Positions 17,553-26,194 of a stretch of 64,000 bases of DNA are shown piece by piece; positions within the stretch are counted from its first letter, which is position 1, and each line of letters opens with the position of its first letter. The stretch is from positions 270,373-334,372 of the IMG/VR virus record IMGVR_UViG_3300027899_000001. One strand, 5' to 3'. This DNA comes from a virus. The notes beneath the pieces were generated by a model. It did no database searches, was not told the origin of the DNA, and worked only from the letters and a program-made list of their open reading frames with translations. Made by a program: the position numbers and the translations under genes.

Positions 17553-18862
17553 TAACTACTCCATTTTATGAATTTAAAAATTCTTTAACAACAGAAAATA
17601 AATTTCAAAGTCTAATTTCTTTTATGAATTCTTATCAATATATAAGAGAGAACAATTATTTTAAGGTTCATGAAATTGATTTAAAAGAAATAAAAAAATG
17701 GAATATAAATAATAAAGAAATAGTTCATGAATCTGGAAAATTTTTCAAAATTGAGGGAATAAAAGTTCATACAAATTATGGAAATAAACATGATTGGGAT
17801 CAGCCTATTATCAATCAACATGAAATAGGAATATTGGGTATAATTACTAAAGTACGTAATGGCGTGCGTTATTTTTTAATGCAACTTAAAATGGAACCAG
17901 GCAATATAAATCTTTTACAATTATCTCCAACTGTGCAGGCAACAAAAAGTAATTTTTTACAAGTTCATAAGGGAAAATCTACATTATATTTAGAGTATTT
18001 TGCCGAAAATAAAAAATCAAAAATATTAATTGACCAATTACAATCAGAACAAGGTGGAAGATTTCTTAGAAAAAGAAATCGTAATATGATTGTAGAAATA
18101 TATGATGAATTTGTAATTCCAGAAAATTTCTTTTGGTTAACATTAGGAGAAATAAAAAACCTTTTGCATTTAGAAAATTTTGTAAACATGGATGCAAGAT
18201 CTGTGTTGTCTACTATTCCTCTTGATTATGATTTTGGCATGCCATTATATGCTGATCAAGAAGTAATACGTTGGTTTATTGATCAAAAAATGAAATATGA
18301 ATTACAAATAGAAAAGGTATCATTATCACAATTAAAAGATTGGCATATAGCTAAAAATAGAATTTATAATTTTTATAGAGCTGATAAGTTTTTTACAGTA
18401 ATAGGAATAAAAGTTGAAACAAAAAACAGAGAAATATTTTCTTGGTGCCAGCCTATGTTTAAAGATGAAAACGAAGGATTAATAGGACTTATAATGAAAA
18501 AATTTAAAGGCGATAATCATTATTTATTTCAAGTAAAAGTATTACCAGGTAATATAGATATTATTGATTTATCGCCAACTGTATCATATTCAAATTATAA
18601 ACAATATATAGGATATGAAGATCAACTTGAATTTTTTGATAGATTCATATATCCAAAAAATTCACAAATTTTATATGATGTAAAACAGTCAGAAGAAGGG
18701 GGAAGATTTTATCATTTACAAACTAGAAATATGCTAATTGAGATAGATGATGAAATAGATATTCCTGATAATTATATTTGGCTTAATAAAGATCAAATAA
18801 ACAAATTTTTACCTTACGGAATGTTTAATGTAGAATCAAGAAGTTTAATTTCAATAATATAA
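17549..18862 (+). CDS. NDP-hexose 2,3-dehydratase
   Basis: 437 residues built of two homologous halves, as in the EvaA/TylX3 family. Each half has a W-x-(I)-x-N pair (KKWNINNKEIVHESGKFFKIEGIKV; KDWHIAKNRIYNFYRADKFFTVIGIKV), QP, GxIxK, PGNIxLxxLSPTVxxxxxNx, a QxEQGGRF-type motif and a final W-x-x-xGEI/KDQI-x-x-L. The family removes water across C2-C3 of NDP-4-keto-6-deoxyglucose, the committed step to 2,6-dideoxysugars. Rare in phages as far as I know. Confidence 0.85.
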   Translation: MITTPFYEFKNSLTTENKFQSLISFMNSYQYIRENNYFKVHEIDLKEIKKWNINNKEIVHESGKFFKIEGIKVHTNYGNKHDWDQPIINQHEIGILGIITKVRNGVRYFLMQLKMEPGNINLLQLSPTVQATKSNFLQVHKGKSTLYLEYFAENKKSKILIDQLQSEQGGRFLRKRNRNMIVEIYDEFVIPENFFWLTLGEIKNLLHLENFVNMDARSVLSTIPLDYDFGMPLYADQEVIRWFIDQKMKYELQIEKVSLSQLKDWHIAKNRIYNFYRADKFFTVIGIKVETKNREIFSWCQPMFKDENEGLIGLIMKKFKGDNHYLFQVKVLPGNIDIIDLSPTVSYSNYKQYIGYEDQLEFFDRFIYPKNSQILYDVKQSEEGGRFYHLQTRNMLIEIDDEIDIPDNYIWLNKDQINKFLPYGMFNVESRSLISII

Positions 18863-18874
18863 ATAATATAAATT

Positions 18875-19813
18875 ATGAATGTAGCATTAATTGGAACAGG
18901 ATATTGGGGTAAAAAATATGTACATACTTTAATGAGTATAGAAGATATAAATTTATCCTGGGTATGTGCAAAAACTGATACAGAAAAATTTGCACCAACA
19001 AATACAAAATTCACTAACAACTATAAAGATATTCTGCATGATAAAGATGTAGAATGCATTATAATTGCAACACCACTTGAAACACACTATGAAATAGCAA
19101 AAGACTGCCTAATAGCAAGAAAGCATGTATTATTAGAAAAACCATTTACAAGAACTTCTGAAGAAGCTTCAAAATTATTTCATATAGCAATAGAAGAAGA
19201 ACTTATATTAATGCCCGGACATATTTATTTACATCATGACGGTATAGTACAATTAAAAAAATTAATAGATAACAAAAAAATAGGTAAAGTTGAATCTTTT
19301 TTTTCAAAAAGATTAAGTACAAGTTATAAATATTTAAATGCGTTATGGGAAGCTGGCGCGCACGATATATACATATTAGATTATTTTTTTGGTGATAAGT
19401 ATAGTTATGAAATGAAAAATATAATGGGGGATATTACTCATTGCGTATTTAATTTAGAATATAATAATAAAAATAAATTAAATTCACCATATATTTATAA
19501 TGATCCTAATTTACATATAATAAATGTGTATATTGAAGTTTGTAATAAATATCCAAATAAAGTAAGAGAAATAATTATAAATGGGTCTAAAAAACAAGCA
19601 ATATTTGATGACAAGTCAATAGTTTTAATAGATAATATAACTAGAGAAATCGATATTGTACAGTATAATAATACTATATCACCATTAGAAAAACAATGTA
19701 GACATTTCTTTGAGTGTATAAGAAATAATAATATTAAACCTATATCTAACGCTTTTGATGGATTTAAGAATATACAAGTACTAGAAAGAATTAATAGTTT
19801 ATTAAATCTTTAA
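18875..19813 (+). CDS. Gfo/Idh/MocA-family sugar oxidoreductase
   Basis: 312 residues. MNVALIGTGYWGKKYVHTL is the NAD(P) site, ECIIIATPLETHYEIAKDCL and HVLLEKPFTRTSEEA contain the family's EKP motif, and MPGHIYLHH and WEAGAHDIYIL hold the catalytic histidine region. Such enzymes reduce 3-keto sugars after 2,3-dehydration (KijD10/TylC1 type), fitting the upstream dehydratase. Confidence 0.85.
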   Translation: MNVALIGTGYWGKKYVHTLMSIEDINLSWVCAKTDTEKFAPTNTKFTNNYKDILHDKDVECIIIATPLETHYEIAKDCLIARKHVLLEKPFTRTSEEASKLFHIAIEEELILMPGHIYLHHDGIVQLKKLIDNKKIGKVESFFSKRLSTSYKYLNALWEAGAHDIYILDYFFGDKYSYEMKNIMGDITHCVFNLEYNNKNKLNSPYIYNDPNLHIINVYIEVCNKYPNKVREIIINGSKKQAIFDDKSIVLIDNITREIDIVQYNNTISPLEKQCRHFFECIRNNNIKPISNAFDGFKNIQVLERINSLLNL

Positions 19814-19825
19814 ATATAAAATAAT

Positions 19826-20692
19826 ATGGACAAATTAAAAGTAGCCTTTTTAGATTTTTGGCCAGAAATAACAGATGAAAATATATTTTTACCGATTCTT
19901 CAAAATCATTTTGATGTAGAAATAACAAAAAATAATCCTGATGTAATTATACATTCTATATTTGGTGGTATGCGAGAAACTCCTAATTATAAGTGTAAAA
20001 AAATTCTTTATCTTGGTGAAAATTATAGACCAACAAATTTTAAATCTGATTATTCTATATCTTTTGATCCTCAAACTGAAACAAATTATAGATTACCTTT
20101 ATGGCAATTATATATGATTCTAAGTCCTGTTCAAAAAGAAGCATTATTTGGACCAAGAATTAACTATGAACATTTTGATAGAGGTGGTTCTTTTGTTGTA
20201 TCAAATCCTGGTAATTTCTTTAGAAACGGATTTTATGATAGTTTTAGTTTTGTATCTTGGCTGCAATGGTTTTCATATGGAAGATATAAGACAAATAGTT
20301 ATGATTTAATAAAAGCTTCACAAGGAAAATATTGGAGACAAGCAAAATATGAATTTTTTCAACAATATAAACATAAATATGCTATAGTATTTGAAAATAA
20401 TTCATATCCTTATTATTGTACTGAAAAGCTAATGGATGCATTTCTAGCAGGCAGTTTACCTTTATATTGGGGCGATCCTAAAGTAAACGAAGACTGGAAT
20501 AAAGAAGCATTTATAAATGTAGGAAAACTTGGACAACAAGCAGCGCATGAATTAGTTCATTCTATGGAAAGAGATCCTATTTTATTTCGAGATATGTATT
20601 CAAAGCCAGTATTTACAGATGAACAGCGTCAAAAACATTTAAATAATATTGATGGTTTTAAAGATTGGCTAATAAATATAATAAAAAAATAA
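19826..20692 (+). CDS. GT10 (alpha-1,3/4-fucosyltransferase-like)
   Basis: 288 residues. KYAIVFENNSYPYYCTEKLMDAFLAGSLPLYWGDPKV is the GT10 donor-binding signature (FEN...GYxTEK...G..PVYWG). GT10 enzymes use GDP-fucose or related GDP-6-deoxyhexoses, consistent with the phage's GDP-mannose 4,6-dehydratase. Cytoplasmic, no membrane anchor. Confidence 0.85.
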   Translation: MDKLKVAFLDFWPEITDENIFLPILQNHFDVEITKNNPDVIIHSIFGGMRETPNYKCKKILYLGENYRPTNFKSDYSISFDPQTETNYRLPLWQLYMILSPVQKEALFGPRINYEHFDRGGSFVVSNPGNFFRNGFYDSFSFVSWLQWFSYGRYKTNSYDLIKASQGKYWRQAKYEFFQQYKHKYAIVFENNSYPYYCTEKLMDAFLAGSLPLYWGDPKVNEDWNKEAFINVGKLGQQAAHELVHSMERDPILFRDMYSKPVFTDEQRQKHLNNIDGFKDWLINIIKK

Positions 20693-20697
20693 TATTA

Positions 20698-21465
20698 ATG
20701 AAAAAATTAGAAATTACAACAATCGTTGGATGCAGCAATATGTGTTCGTATTGTCCGCAAGAGTTACTCATAAAAGCATATACAGACAAAAAGAAAAAAA
20801 TGAGTTTTGAAGATTTTAAAAAGATAATGGCCAATGTTCCCAAAAATGTTGGCATTGATTTTTCAGGTTTTTCAGAAGCATTTTTAAATAAAGAATCATC
20901 TTTGATGATGAAATATTCTATTGAAAATGGATATAACACTGTTTTATATACTACTCTTACAGGTTTTACAGAAAATGATGTTGAAGTTTTAAAAGGACTA
21001 TATTTTGATAGTGTAGTTTTTCATCAATACGATGGTAAATCATTTAATTCAGAAAAATTTAATGTAAAAAGAACATTATTTGAAAGTTCAATACGATCTA
21101 AACAAAAATTTGGATTAGCATTTATTGAATCTCCAGATAAATCTAAAAAAGGACTTACTCTTTGGTCAAGAGGCGGCAATCTATTTGAAATGACACCAGT
21201 AAAAGGACCTGTATTTTGTTCATCTGCGCCTGAAGATTTTAATCATAATTTAGTTATGCCTAATGGCGATGTTTATATATGTTGTATGGATTATGGATTA
21301 AAACATAAATTAGGAAATTTAAACGAAACTAATTACAATAACTTAGATAGAACTATTATAACACAGCTCTCTAATAAGAGTATGTCTGATTTGTTATGTA
21401 GAACATGTGAACTTTGTAAACAAAGATATGAAATATTAATAGGGGGAATGCCTCATAAATTTTAA
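20698..21465 (+). CDS. Radical SAM protein with SPASM-like C-terminus
   Basis: 255 residues from MKKLEITTIVGC; the frame is open from 20665 but overlaps the previous stop. CSNMCSYC is the CxxxCxxC cluster motif. The C-terminus has CSSAPEDFNHNLVMPNGDVYICCMDYG and CRTCELC, an auxiliary-cluster (SPASM/Twitch) cysteine set. Members in sugar clusters act as dehydratases, epimerases or maturases; the reaction here is unknown. Confidence 0.85.
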   Translation: MKKLEITTIVGCSNMCSYCPQELLIKAYTDKKKKMSFEDFKKIMANVPKNVGIDFSGFSEAFLNKESSLMMKYSIENGYNTVLYTTLTGFTENDVEVLKGLYFDSVVFHQYDGKSFNSEKFNVKRTLFESSIRSKQKFGLAFIESPDKSKKGLTLWSRGGNLFEMTPVKGPVFCSSAPEDFNHNLVMPNGDVYICCMDYGLKHKLGNLNETNYNNLDRTIITQLSNKSMSDLLCRTCELCKQRYEILIGGMPHKF

Positions 21466-21468
21466 ATT

Positions 21469-22140
21469 ATGAATATAGTTGTAATCAGTCTCGAAAGAGC
21501 TGTAAATAGAAGAGAACGTATAAAAGCTCAATTAGAAGAAAGAAAGATTGATGCAATAATAATGGATGCTGTTGATGGAAAAAACCTTTCTGAACAAGAA
21601 CTTAATAAAAGAATATCTTTACAGGGAGGGTATCGTTTTGGTGAAAAATTTAAGCCAGGAGAAATAGCATGTACTATGTCTCATATAAATGCACTTAAAA
21701 TTGCACAAGAAAAAGATTGGCCATATTTAATTGTATTAGAAGATGATATAATCATGGCTGATGATTTTGAAAAAAGAATAAATTTTTTAATTAGAATTCT
21801 TCCTGCATTTTGGGAACACGTATATCTTTCAGGAATTCCACGTTTAGGATTTGCGCCTAAACCTTTATTAGATCTACCTAATATTGTTCTTTCTATTTTT
21901 ACAGAGTGCACACATTCAATGATGATAAAAAATACAGCATATCAAAAATTAATTGATCATTTATCGCAATTTGAAACTACAACAGATGATATGTATAATA
22001 GCATTATAAGTAATAAGAAACTTGCATCTTTTACATATTATCCCTTTGTTACTTACCCATCAGATGATTATACATATATATGGGATCTTAAATTAGAAAG
22101 AGAACATAAAGCAAAACAATACTTCAGAAACACTATATAA
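21469..22140 (+). CDS. Glycosyltransferase family 25
   Basis: 223 residues, the clearest GT25 of the window: IVVISLERAVNRRERIKAQLEER, MDAVDGKNLSEQEL, PGEIACTMSHINALKIAQEKDWPYLIVLEDDIIMADDF (G-E-I-x-C-x-x-SH, then LEDD). Typical of LOS-modifying beta-galactosyl/glucosyltransferases. Confidence 0.9.
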   Translation: MNIVVISLERAVNRRERIKAQLEERKIDAIIMDAVDGKNLSEQELNKRISLQGGYRFGEKFKPGEIACTMSHINALKIAQEKDWPYLIVLEDDIIMADDFEKRINFLIRILPAFWEHVYLSGIPRLGFAPKPLLDLPNIVLSIFTECTHSMMIKNTAYQKLIDHLSQFETTTDDMYNSIISNKKLASFTYYPFVTYPSDDYTYIWDLKLEREHKAKQYFRNTI

Positions 22141-22145
22141 AATAT

Positions 22146-22862
22146 ATGGAAAATTCAATATACATTTACCATCATCTTGGGTTAGGCGATCATTTTCTTT
22201 GCAATGGAATAGTAAGAACCTATGCAGAAAGATACGATAAAGTATTTTTATTTGCAAAACCACGAAATAATACTAATGTTGTACGTTTGTATAAAGATCT
22301 AACAAAATTAAAAGTGCTACCATTAGATGATCCAGATGTAAGATTTTTTATGCAAATAAATCCTAATAATAATTATAAAATTATAGGAATAACTCCAGAA
22401 TGGTTTAGAAAATTAGATGTAGAAAAGGCATTCTTATCATTTGATCACGGATTCTATGTAGCAGCTGATGTTCCATTTGAAGATAAATGGAATAAATTTT
22501 ACTTTGAAAGAGATATTGAATCTGAGAAAAATGCATATTATAATAGACTTAATTTAAAAGATGAAGAAGAATATTTATTTGTTCATGACGATAGAGAAAG
22601 AGGAAGATATTTTAAACCTGAAACTATAGAAAAAGGAATTAAAATTATTAGAGCAACTGATTATAAAGATGTGGGAATATTTGATTTTATATACACAATA
22701 GAACATGCTAAAGAAGTTCATGTAATGAATAGTTCTTTTTCCTGTTTAATAGATACTATGCAAATAAAAAATGATCATTTATTTTATCATCATTATGCAA
22801 GAACAGATATGGGAGAAAATCCTAATCATCAATTTAAATTAAATTGGACAATTTTAAAATAA
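22146..22862 (+). CDS. GT-B-like glycosyltransferase paralogue 3
   Basis: 238 residues. It shares with 12280 and 13015 the YHHLGLGDHFLCNGIVRTYAERY start, KWNKFYFERDIESEKNAYYNRLNL, YLFVHDDRERG, FDFIYTIEHAKEVHVMNSSFSCLIDTMQI and an HHYAR ending. It is separated from the tandem pair by 9 kb, so the duplication is older or dispersed. Substrate unknown. Confidence 0.6.
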   Translation: MENSIYIYHHLGLGDHFLCNGIVRTYAERYDKVFLFAKPRNNTNVVRLYKDLTKLKVLPLDDPDVRFFMQINPNNNYKIIGITPEWFRKLDVEKAFLSFDHGFYVAADVPFEDKWNKFYFERDIESEKNAYYNRLNLKDEEEYLFVHDDRERGRYFKPETIEKGIKIIRATDYKDVGIFDFIYTIEHAKEVHVMNSSFSCLIDTMQIKNDHLFYHHYARTDMGENPNHQFKLNWTILK

Positions 22863-22878
22863 TTTAATAATCTATAAA

Positions 22879-23262
22879 ATGGAAATACTTGTACCTGTAT
22901 CATTAGGAGAATTATATGATAAAATATCGATTTTGCTTATTAAAAAAGAAAATGTTAAAGATACAATTAAATTAGAAAATATTCAAAAAGAATTAGATAT
23001 TCTTCAAGATATTGCTGAAAATTTTGATATTGATGGAATATATCATACAGAATTATACAATATAAACAGTCACATATGGAATATAGAAGATAAAATACGA
23101 ATAAAAGAAAAAAATAAAGATTTCCATAATGATGAATTTATTGAATTGGCTCGATCAGTTTATTTTTGGAATGATAAACGATCAGAAGTAAAAAGACAAA
23201 TCAATCTTCAATATAACTCAAGTATAATAGAAGAAAAACAATATGAAAAATACAAATTGTAG
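22879..23262 (+). CDS. Small DUF6165-like protein
   Basis: 127 residues. EILVPVSLGELYDKISILLIKKENV at the start and the helical remainder match a small family usually encoded beside glycosyltransferases (I believe DUF6165). Its role is unknown. It overlaps the following methyltransferase by 20 nt. Confidence 0.65.
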   Translation: MEILVPVSLGELYDKISILLIKKENVKDTIKLENIQKELDILQDIAENFDIDGIYHTELYNINSHIWNIEDKIRIKEKNKDFHNDEFIELARSVYFWNDKRSEVKRQINLQYNSSIIEEKQYEKYKL

Positions 23263-24538
23263 AATAACAAATTCTCCCCTTATAGAATTATTTTCGTTAG
23301 GAGATCTTTATATATCAGATTTTATTAAAACAGAAGGAGACTATAGAGGAACAAAAAAATGGGATTTAACATTGATGTTATCTCCAGATACTCAGTGCCT
23401 TCAGTTAAAAGAAAATGCAGATAAAGATTTTATGTATGGCAAATATTGGTATCGTTCGGGTACTAATACTACTATGAAAATGGAACTTTTTGATATTGCT
23501 AATTCTTGTATGAATTTATCTAAAATAAAGGCAAAAAATGATGTAGATGATCCTTATGATAAATTAGTATTTTTAGACATAGCATCAAATGATGGAACAT
23601 TATTATCATTTGTCAATAATAAGAAATATGAACGGATAGGAATAGATCCAGCAGAAGGAAGTTTTCAAATTGAAGCAAAAAATAATTGTGATATTGCAGT
23701 TAAAGATTTTTTCTCAAAAGATGTTTATGAAAAATGGGAACCAATAATATCTGGAGAATTAACTAAAGCTTCTATTGTTACATGTATTGCTATGTTTTAT
23801 GATCTTGAAGATCCTCTTTTATTTCTTAAAGATGTTTACGATATTATGGAAGATGATGGTTTATTTGTTATTCAACAAAGTTATATGCCATTAATGATTA
23901 AACAACTTGCATTTGATAATATTTGTCATGAACATGTATTTTATCATTCTTTATATTCAATGGAATATATGTTAAGGCAGATTGGATTTAAAGTAGTCGA
24001 TGTTATATTAAATGATGTTAATGGCGGAAGCTTTAGAACATATATTCAAAAACAAAAAGCAAAGCCAGAATCTTTTGGATCTTCACCATATAGAGATGTA
24101 GCTCAAATGCGTCTACAATCACTCAGGGAATATGAGAAGACATTAAATCTTAAAGATAAGGAATCCTATATAAACTTTTGGAATGATATTCAAGAGTTAA
24201 AAAAACAGACTTGCGAATTTGTTATGAAAGCACATGAATCAGGAAAAAGTATATGGGTTTATGGCGCATCAACTAAAGGTAATACACTTCTTCAGTGGTT
24301 TGGATTAGATAATTTGTGGATAGATGGCGCTGCAGAAAGAAGCCCTTATAAATTTGGACTAAAAACAATAGGTACAAATATACCTATTCATTCTGAAGAA
24401 ACCATGAGAAATATTCATCCAGATTATTTACTCGTTTTACCTTGGCATTTTATAGATGAATTTAAAGAAAGAGAAAAATCATATTTAGAAAAGGGTGGGC
24501 ATTTTATTATACCATGTCCTAAATTTGAAATAATATAA
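23243..24538 (+). CDS. Sugar C-methyltransferase (TylC3/EvaC type)
   Basis: 431 residues with three regions. The N-terminal part resembles the zinc-binding Methyltransf_13 head (NCRITNSPLIELFSLGDLYISDFI), but with fewer cysteines than usual. The central SAM domain holds VFLDIASNDGTLLSFV, CIAMFYDLEDP, and QSYMPLMI...ICHEHVFYHSL, which includes the catalytic HEH. The C-terminal Methyltransf_14 Rossmann domain has IWVYGASTKGNTLLQW and LVLPWHFIDEF. This family methylates C3 of deoxysugar nucleotides. With the 2,3-dehydratase and aminotransferase it points to a branched deoxysugar. Confidence 0.85.
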   Translation: MKNTNCRITNSPLIELFSLGDLYISDFIKTEGDYRGTKKWDLTLMLSPDTQCLQLKENADKDFMYGKYWYRSGTNTTMKMELFDIANSCMNLSKIKAKNDVDDPYDKLVFLDIASNDGTLLSFVNNKKYERIGIDPAEGSFQIEAKNNCDIAVKDFFSKDVYEKWEPIISGELTKASIVTCIAMFYDLEDPLLFLKDVYDIMEDDGLFVIQQSYMPLMIKQLAFDNICHEHVFYHSLYSMEYMLRQIGFKVVDVILNDVNGGSFRTYIQKQKAKPESFGSSPYRDVAQMRLQSLREYEKTLNLKDKESYINFWNDIQELKKQTCEFVMKAHESGKSIWVYGASTKGNTLLQWFGLDNLWIDGAAERSPYKFGLKTIGTNIPIHSEETMRNIHPDYLLVLPWHFIDEFKEREKSYLEKGGHFIIPCPKFEII

Positions 24539-24544
24539 TTAAAA

Positions 24545-25324
24545 ATGAAAATATATGTAGATAAAGATGTAAATATATTTGAAGGAGAAGCTGCTGAAAA
24601 ATTATTAAAAGAACATAATGACAAACAATATTTTATAAAAAATGTAGGTGTTCCTAAAGTAGATATTGAACGTTGGAATGAAGCGCAATCATATGAACGA
24701 AAAACTTGGTGTGATTCTGCAGCTAAAAACATGGAAACTGATCATAATGAAGAGCATGAAAAACACTTTGGTGGATATGAAGAATTAAATTTTATGCTTC
24801 CTAACACATATCTTAATATAATTGAATTAGGATGTGGGCCATTTACTAATTTACGATTAATAGTTCCAAAAATATATCATCTGCCTATTAAAAATATTGA
24901 TTTATTAGATCCGCTTATAAACGAATATATCAATCATTCTCCATCCTGTGCATATAAAAACGGTTATTTAAATATGTTAAAAGTTAATTTATATAATTGT
25001 GCTATAGAAAATTATATAACAACAAAAGAATATCAATTAGTTGTAATGATAAATGTAATAGAACATTGTTTTGATGTTGATGAAATATTTAAAAAAATAT
25101 CTAATATATTATGTGATAATGGTATTTTTATTTTTCATGATAAATTTATTAAAGAAAAAAATATTGATGAATTTTATGAAAGAATTTATGATTCTGGACA
25201 TCCTTTAAAATTAACGTATAAATATATTGAAGATATAATAGAAACAAATTTTAAAACTTTATATACAAAATCATATATAGATCAATATGATAATGAATGT
25301 ATATATAAAATACTTAAAAAATAA
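24545..25324 (+). CDS. Class I SAM-dependent methyltransferase
   Basis: 259 residues. LNIIELGCGPFTNLRLI is motif I, LVVMINVIEHCFDVDEIFKKISNIL is motif IV-like (Methyltransf_11/23 type), and DNGIFIFHDKF follows. Probably O- or N-methylates a sugar intermediate; no closer assignment. Confidence 0.8.
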   Translation: MKIYVDKDVNIFEGEAAEKLLKEHNDKQYFIKNVGVPKVDIERWNEAQSYERKTWCDSAAKNMETDHNEEHEKHFGGYEELNFMLPNTYLNIIELGCGPFTNLRLIVPKIYHLPIKNIDLLDPLINEYINHSPSCAYKNGYLNMLKVNLYNCAIENYITTKEYQLVVMINVIEHCFDVDEIFKKISNILCDNGIFIFHDKFIKEKNIDEFYERIYDSGHPLKLTYKYIEDIIETNFKTLYTKSYIDQYDNECIYKILKK

Positions 25325-25329
25325 TTTTA

Positions 25330-25377
25330 ATGAATAAAAAAATAGCGCTTATCACCGGGATAACTGGCCCACATTAA
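25330..25377 (+). pseudogene. Orphan 5' fragment of gmd
   Basis: The ATG at 25330 opens MNKKIALITGITG, then PH and a stop. The same protein start (NKKIALVTGING) occurs again at 26190 in the intact gmd. The two copies encode almost the same peptide, but most codons differ at third positions (ATA GCG CTT ATC against ATT GCC CTG GTG). The homing endonuclease gene lies between them. This looks like the original gmd start, cut off when the endonuclease inserted. Confidence 0.75.
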
Positions 25378-25432
25378 ATATCAATTATGTCAGTAATTAA
25401 AATAATATATACAATAAACGATTTTATATATT

Positions 25433-26194
25433 ATGGGAAGAAAAAAACAAGAAATTATATTTGAAAAAAGACTCTGCGAAGAATGCAGTAATGAATTTAT
25501 AATAAATAAAAAATCAAAAAAGAGGTTTTGTTGTTCTATTTGTGCAAAAAGAAATAATGGAAAAAGAAATAAAGGAAAAAAACATTTTGATGAAATAAAC
25601 AAAAAGAAAGGATTAATTGGAGAAAAAAATCCAATGTTTGGAAGATCATATTATGATATTTGGATAAATAAATTTGGAAAAGAGATAGCAGACGAAAAAT
25701 TAAATCAAATTAAAGAAAATAAAAAAGGTAAAAAACATACTAAAGAACATAATAAAAAAATAAGTGAATCATTACGTGGTTTAAAAAATCCTTTCTTTGG
25801 AAAAAAACATAAACCCGAGTCATTAGCAAAAATAAGTGAAAACCATAGAGATTGTAAAGATAAAAATAATCCTATGTTTGGGCAGGGCGATAAAATTAGA
25901 AGAGAAAAAAATGGTTCATGGTTTGGAGGAATAAGTAATGAGCCTTATGATACACTATTTAATGAAGAACTTAAAACTAAAGTAAGAATTAGAGATAATT
26001 ATAAATGTGTTATTTGTGGAAAATCTGGGTATGTTGTGCATCATATAGATTATAATAAACATAATAGTATAGAAGAAAACTTAGTAACTTTGTGTAAAAG
26101 TGATCATATGAAAACAAATTCTCATAGAGATAGTTGGATAGAATTTTTTAAATCGATAATAAATATGTTGTATGAGTATAAAATTAAGCAATAA
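25433..26194 (+). CDS. HNH homing endonuclease with NUMOD3 repeats
   Basis: 253 residues. It has an N-terminal zinc knuckle (CEECSNEF ... CCSICAKR), then NUMOD3-type repeats (GEKNPMFGRS, LRGLKNPFFGKKH, KNNPMFGQGD) and a C-terminal HNH nuclease (VRIRDNYKCVICGKSGYVVHHIDYNKHNSIEENLVTLC). It sits between a truncated gmd start and the complete gmd, and its last 23 nt overlap the new gmd start. Confidence 0.9.
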   Translation: MGRKKQEIIFEKRLCEECSNEFIINKKSKKRFCCSICAKRNNGKRNKGKKHFDEINKKKGLIGEKNPMFGRSYYDIWINKFGKEIADEKLNQIKENKKGKKHTKEHNKKISESLRGLKNPFFGKKHKPESLAKISENHRDCKDKNNPMFGQGDKIRREKNGSWFGGISNEPYDTLFNEELKTKVRIRDNYKCVICGKSGYVVHHIDYNKHNSIEENLVTLCKSDHMKTNSHRDSWIEFFKSIINMLYEYKIKQ

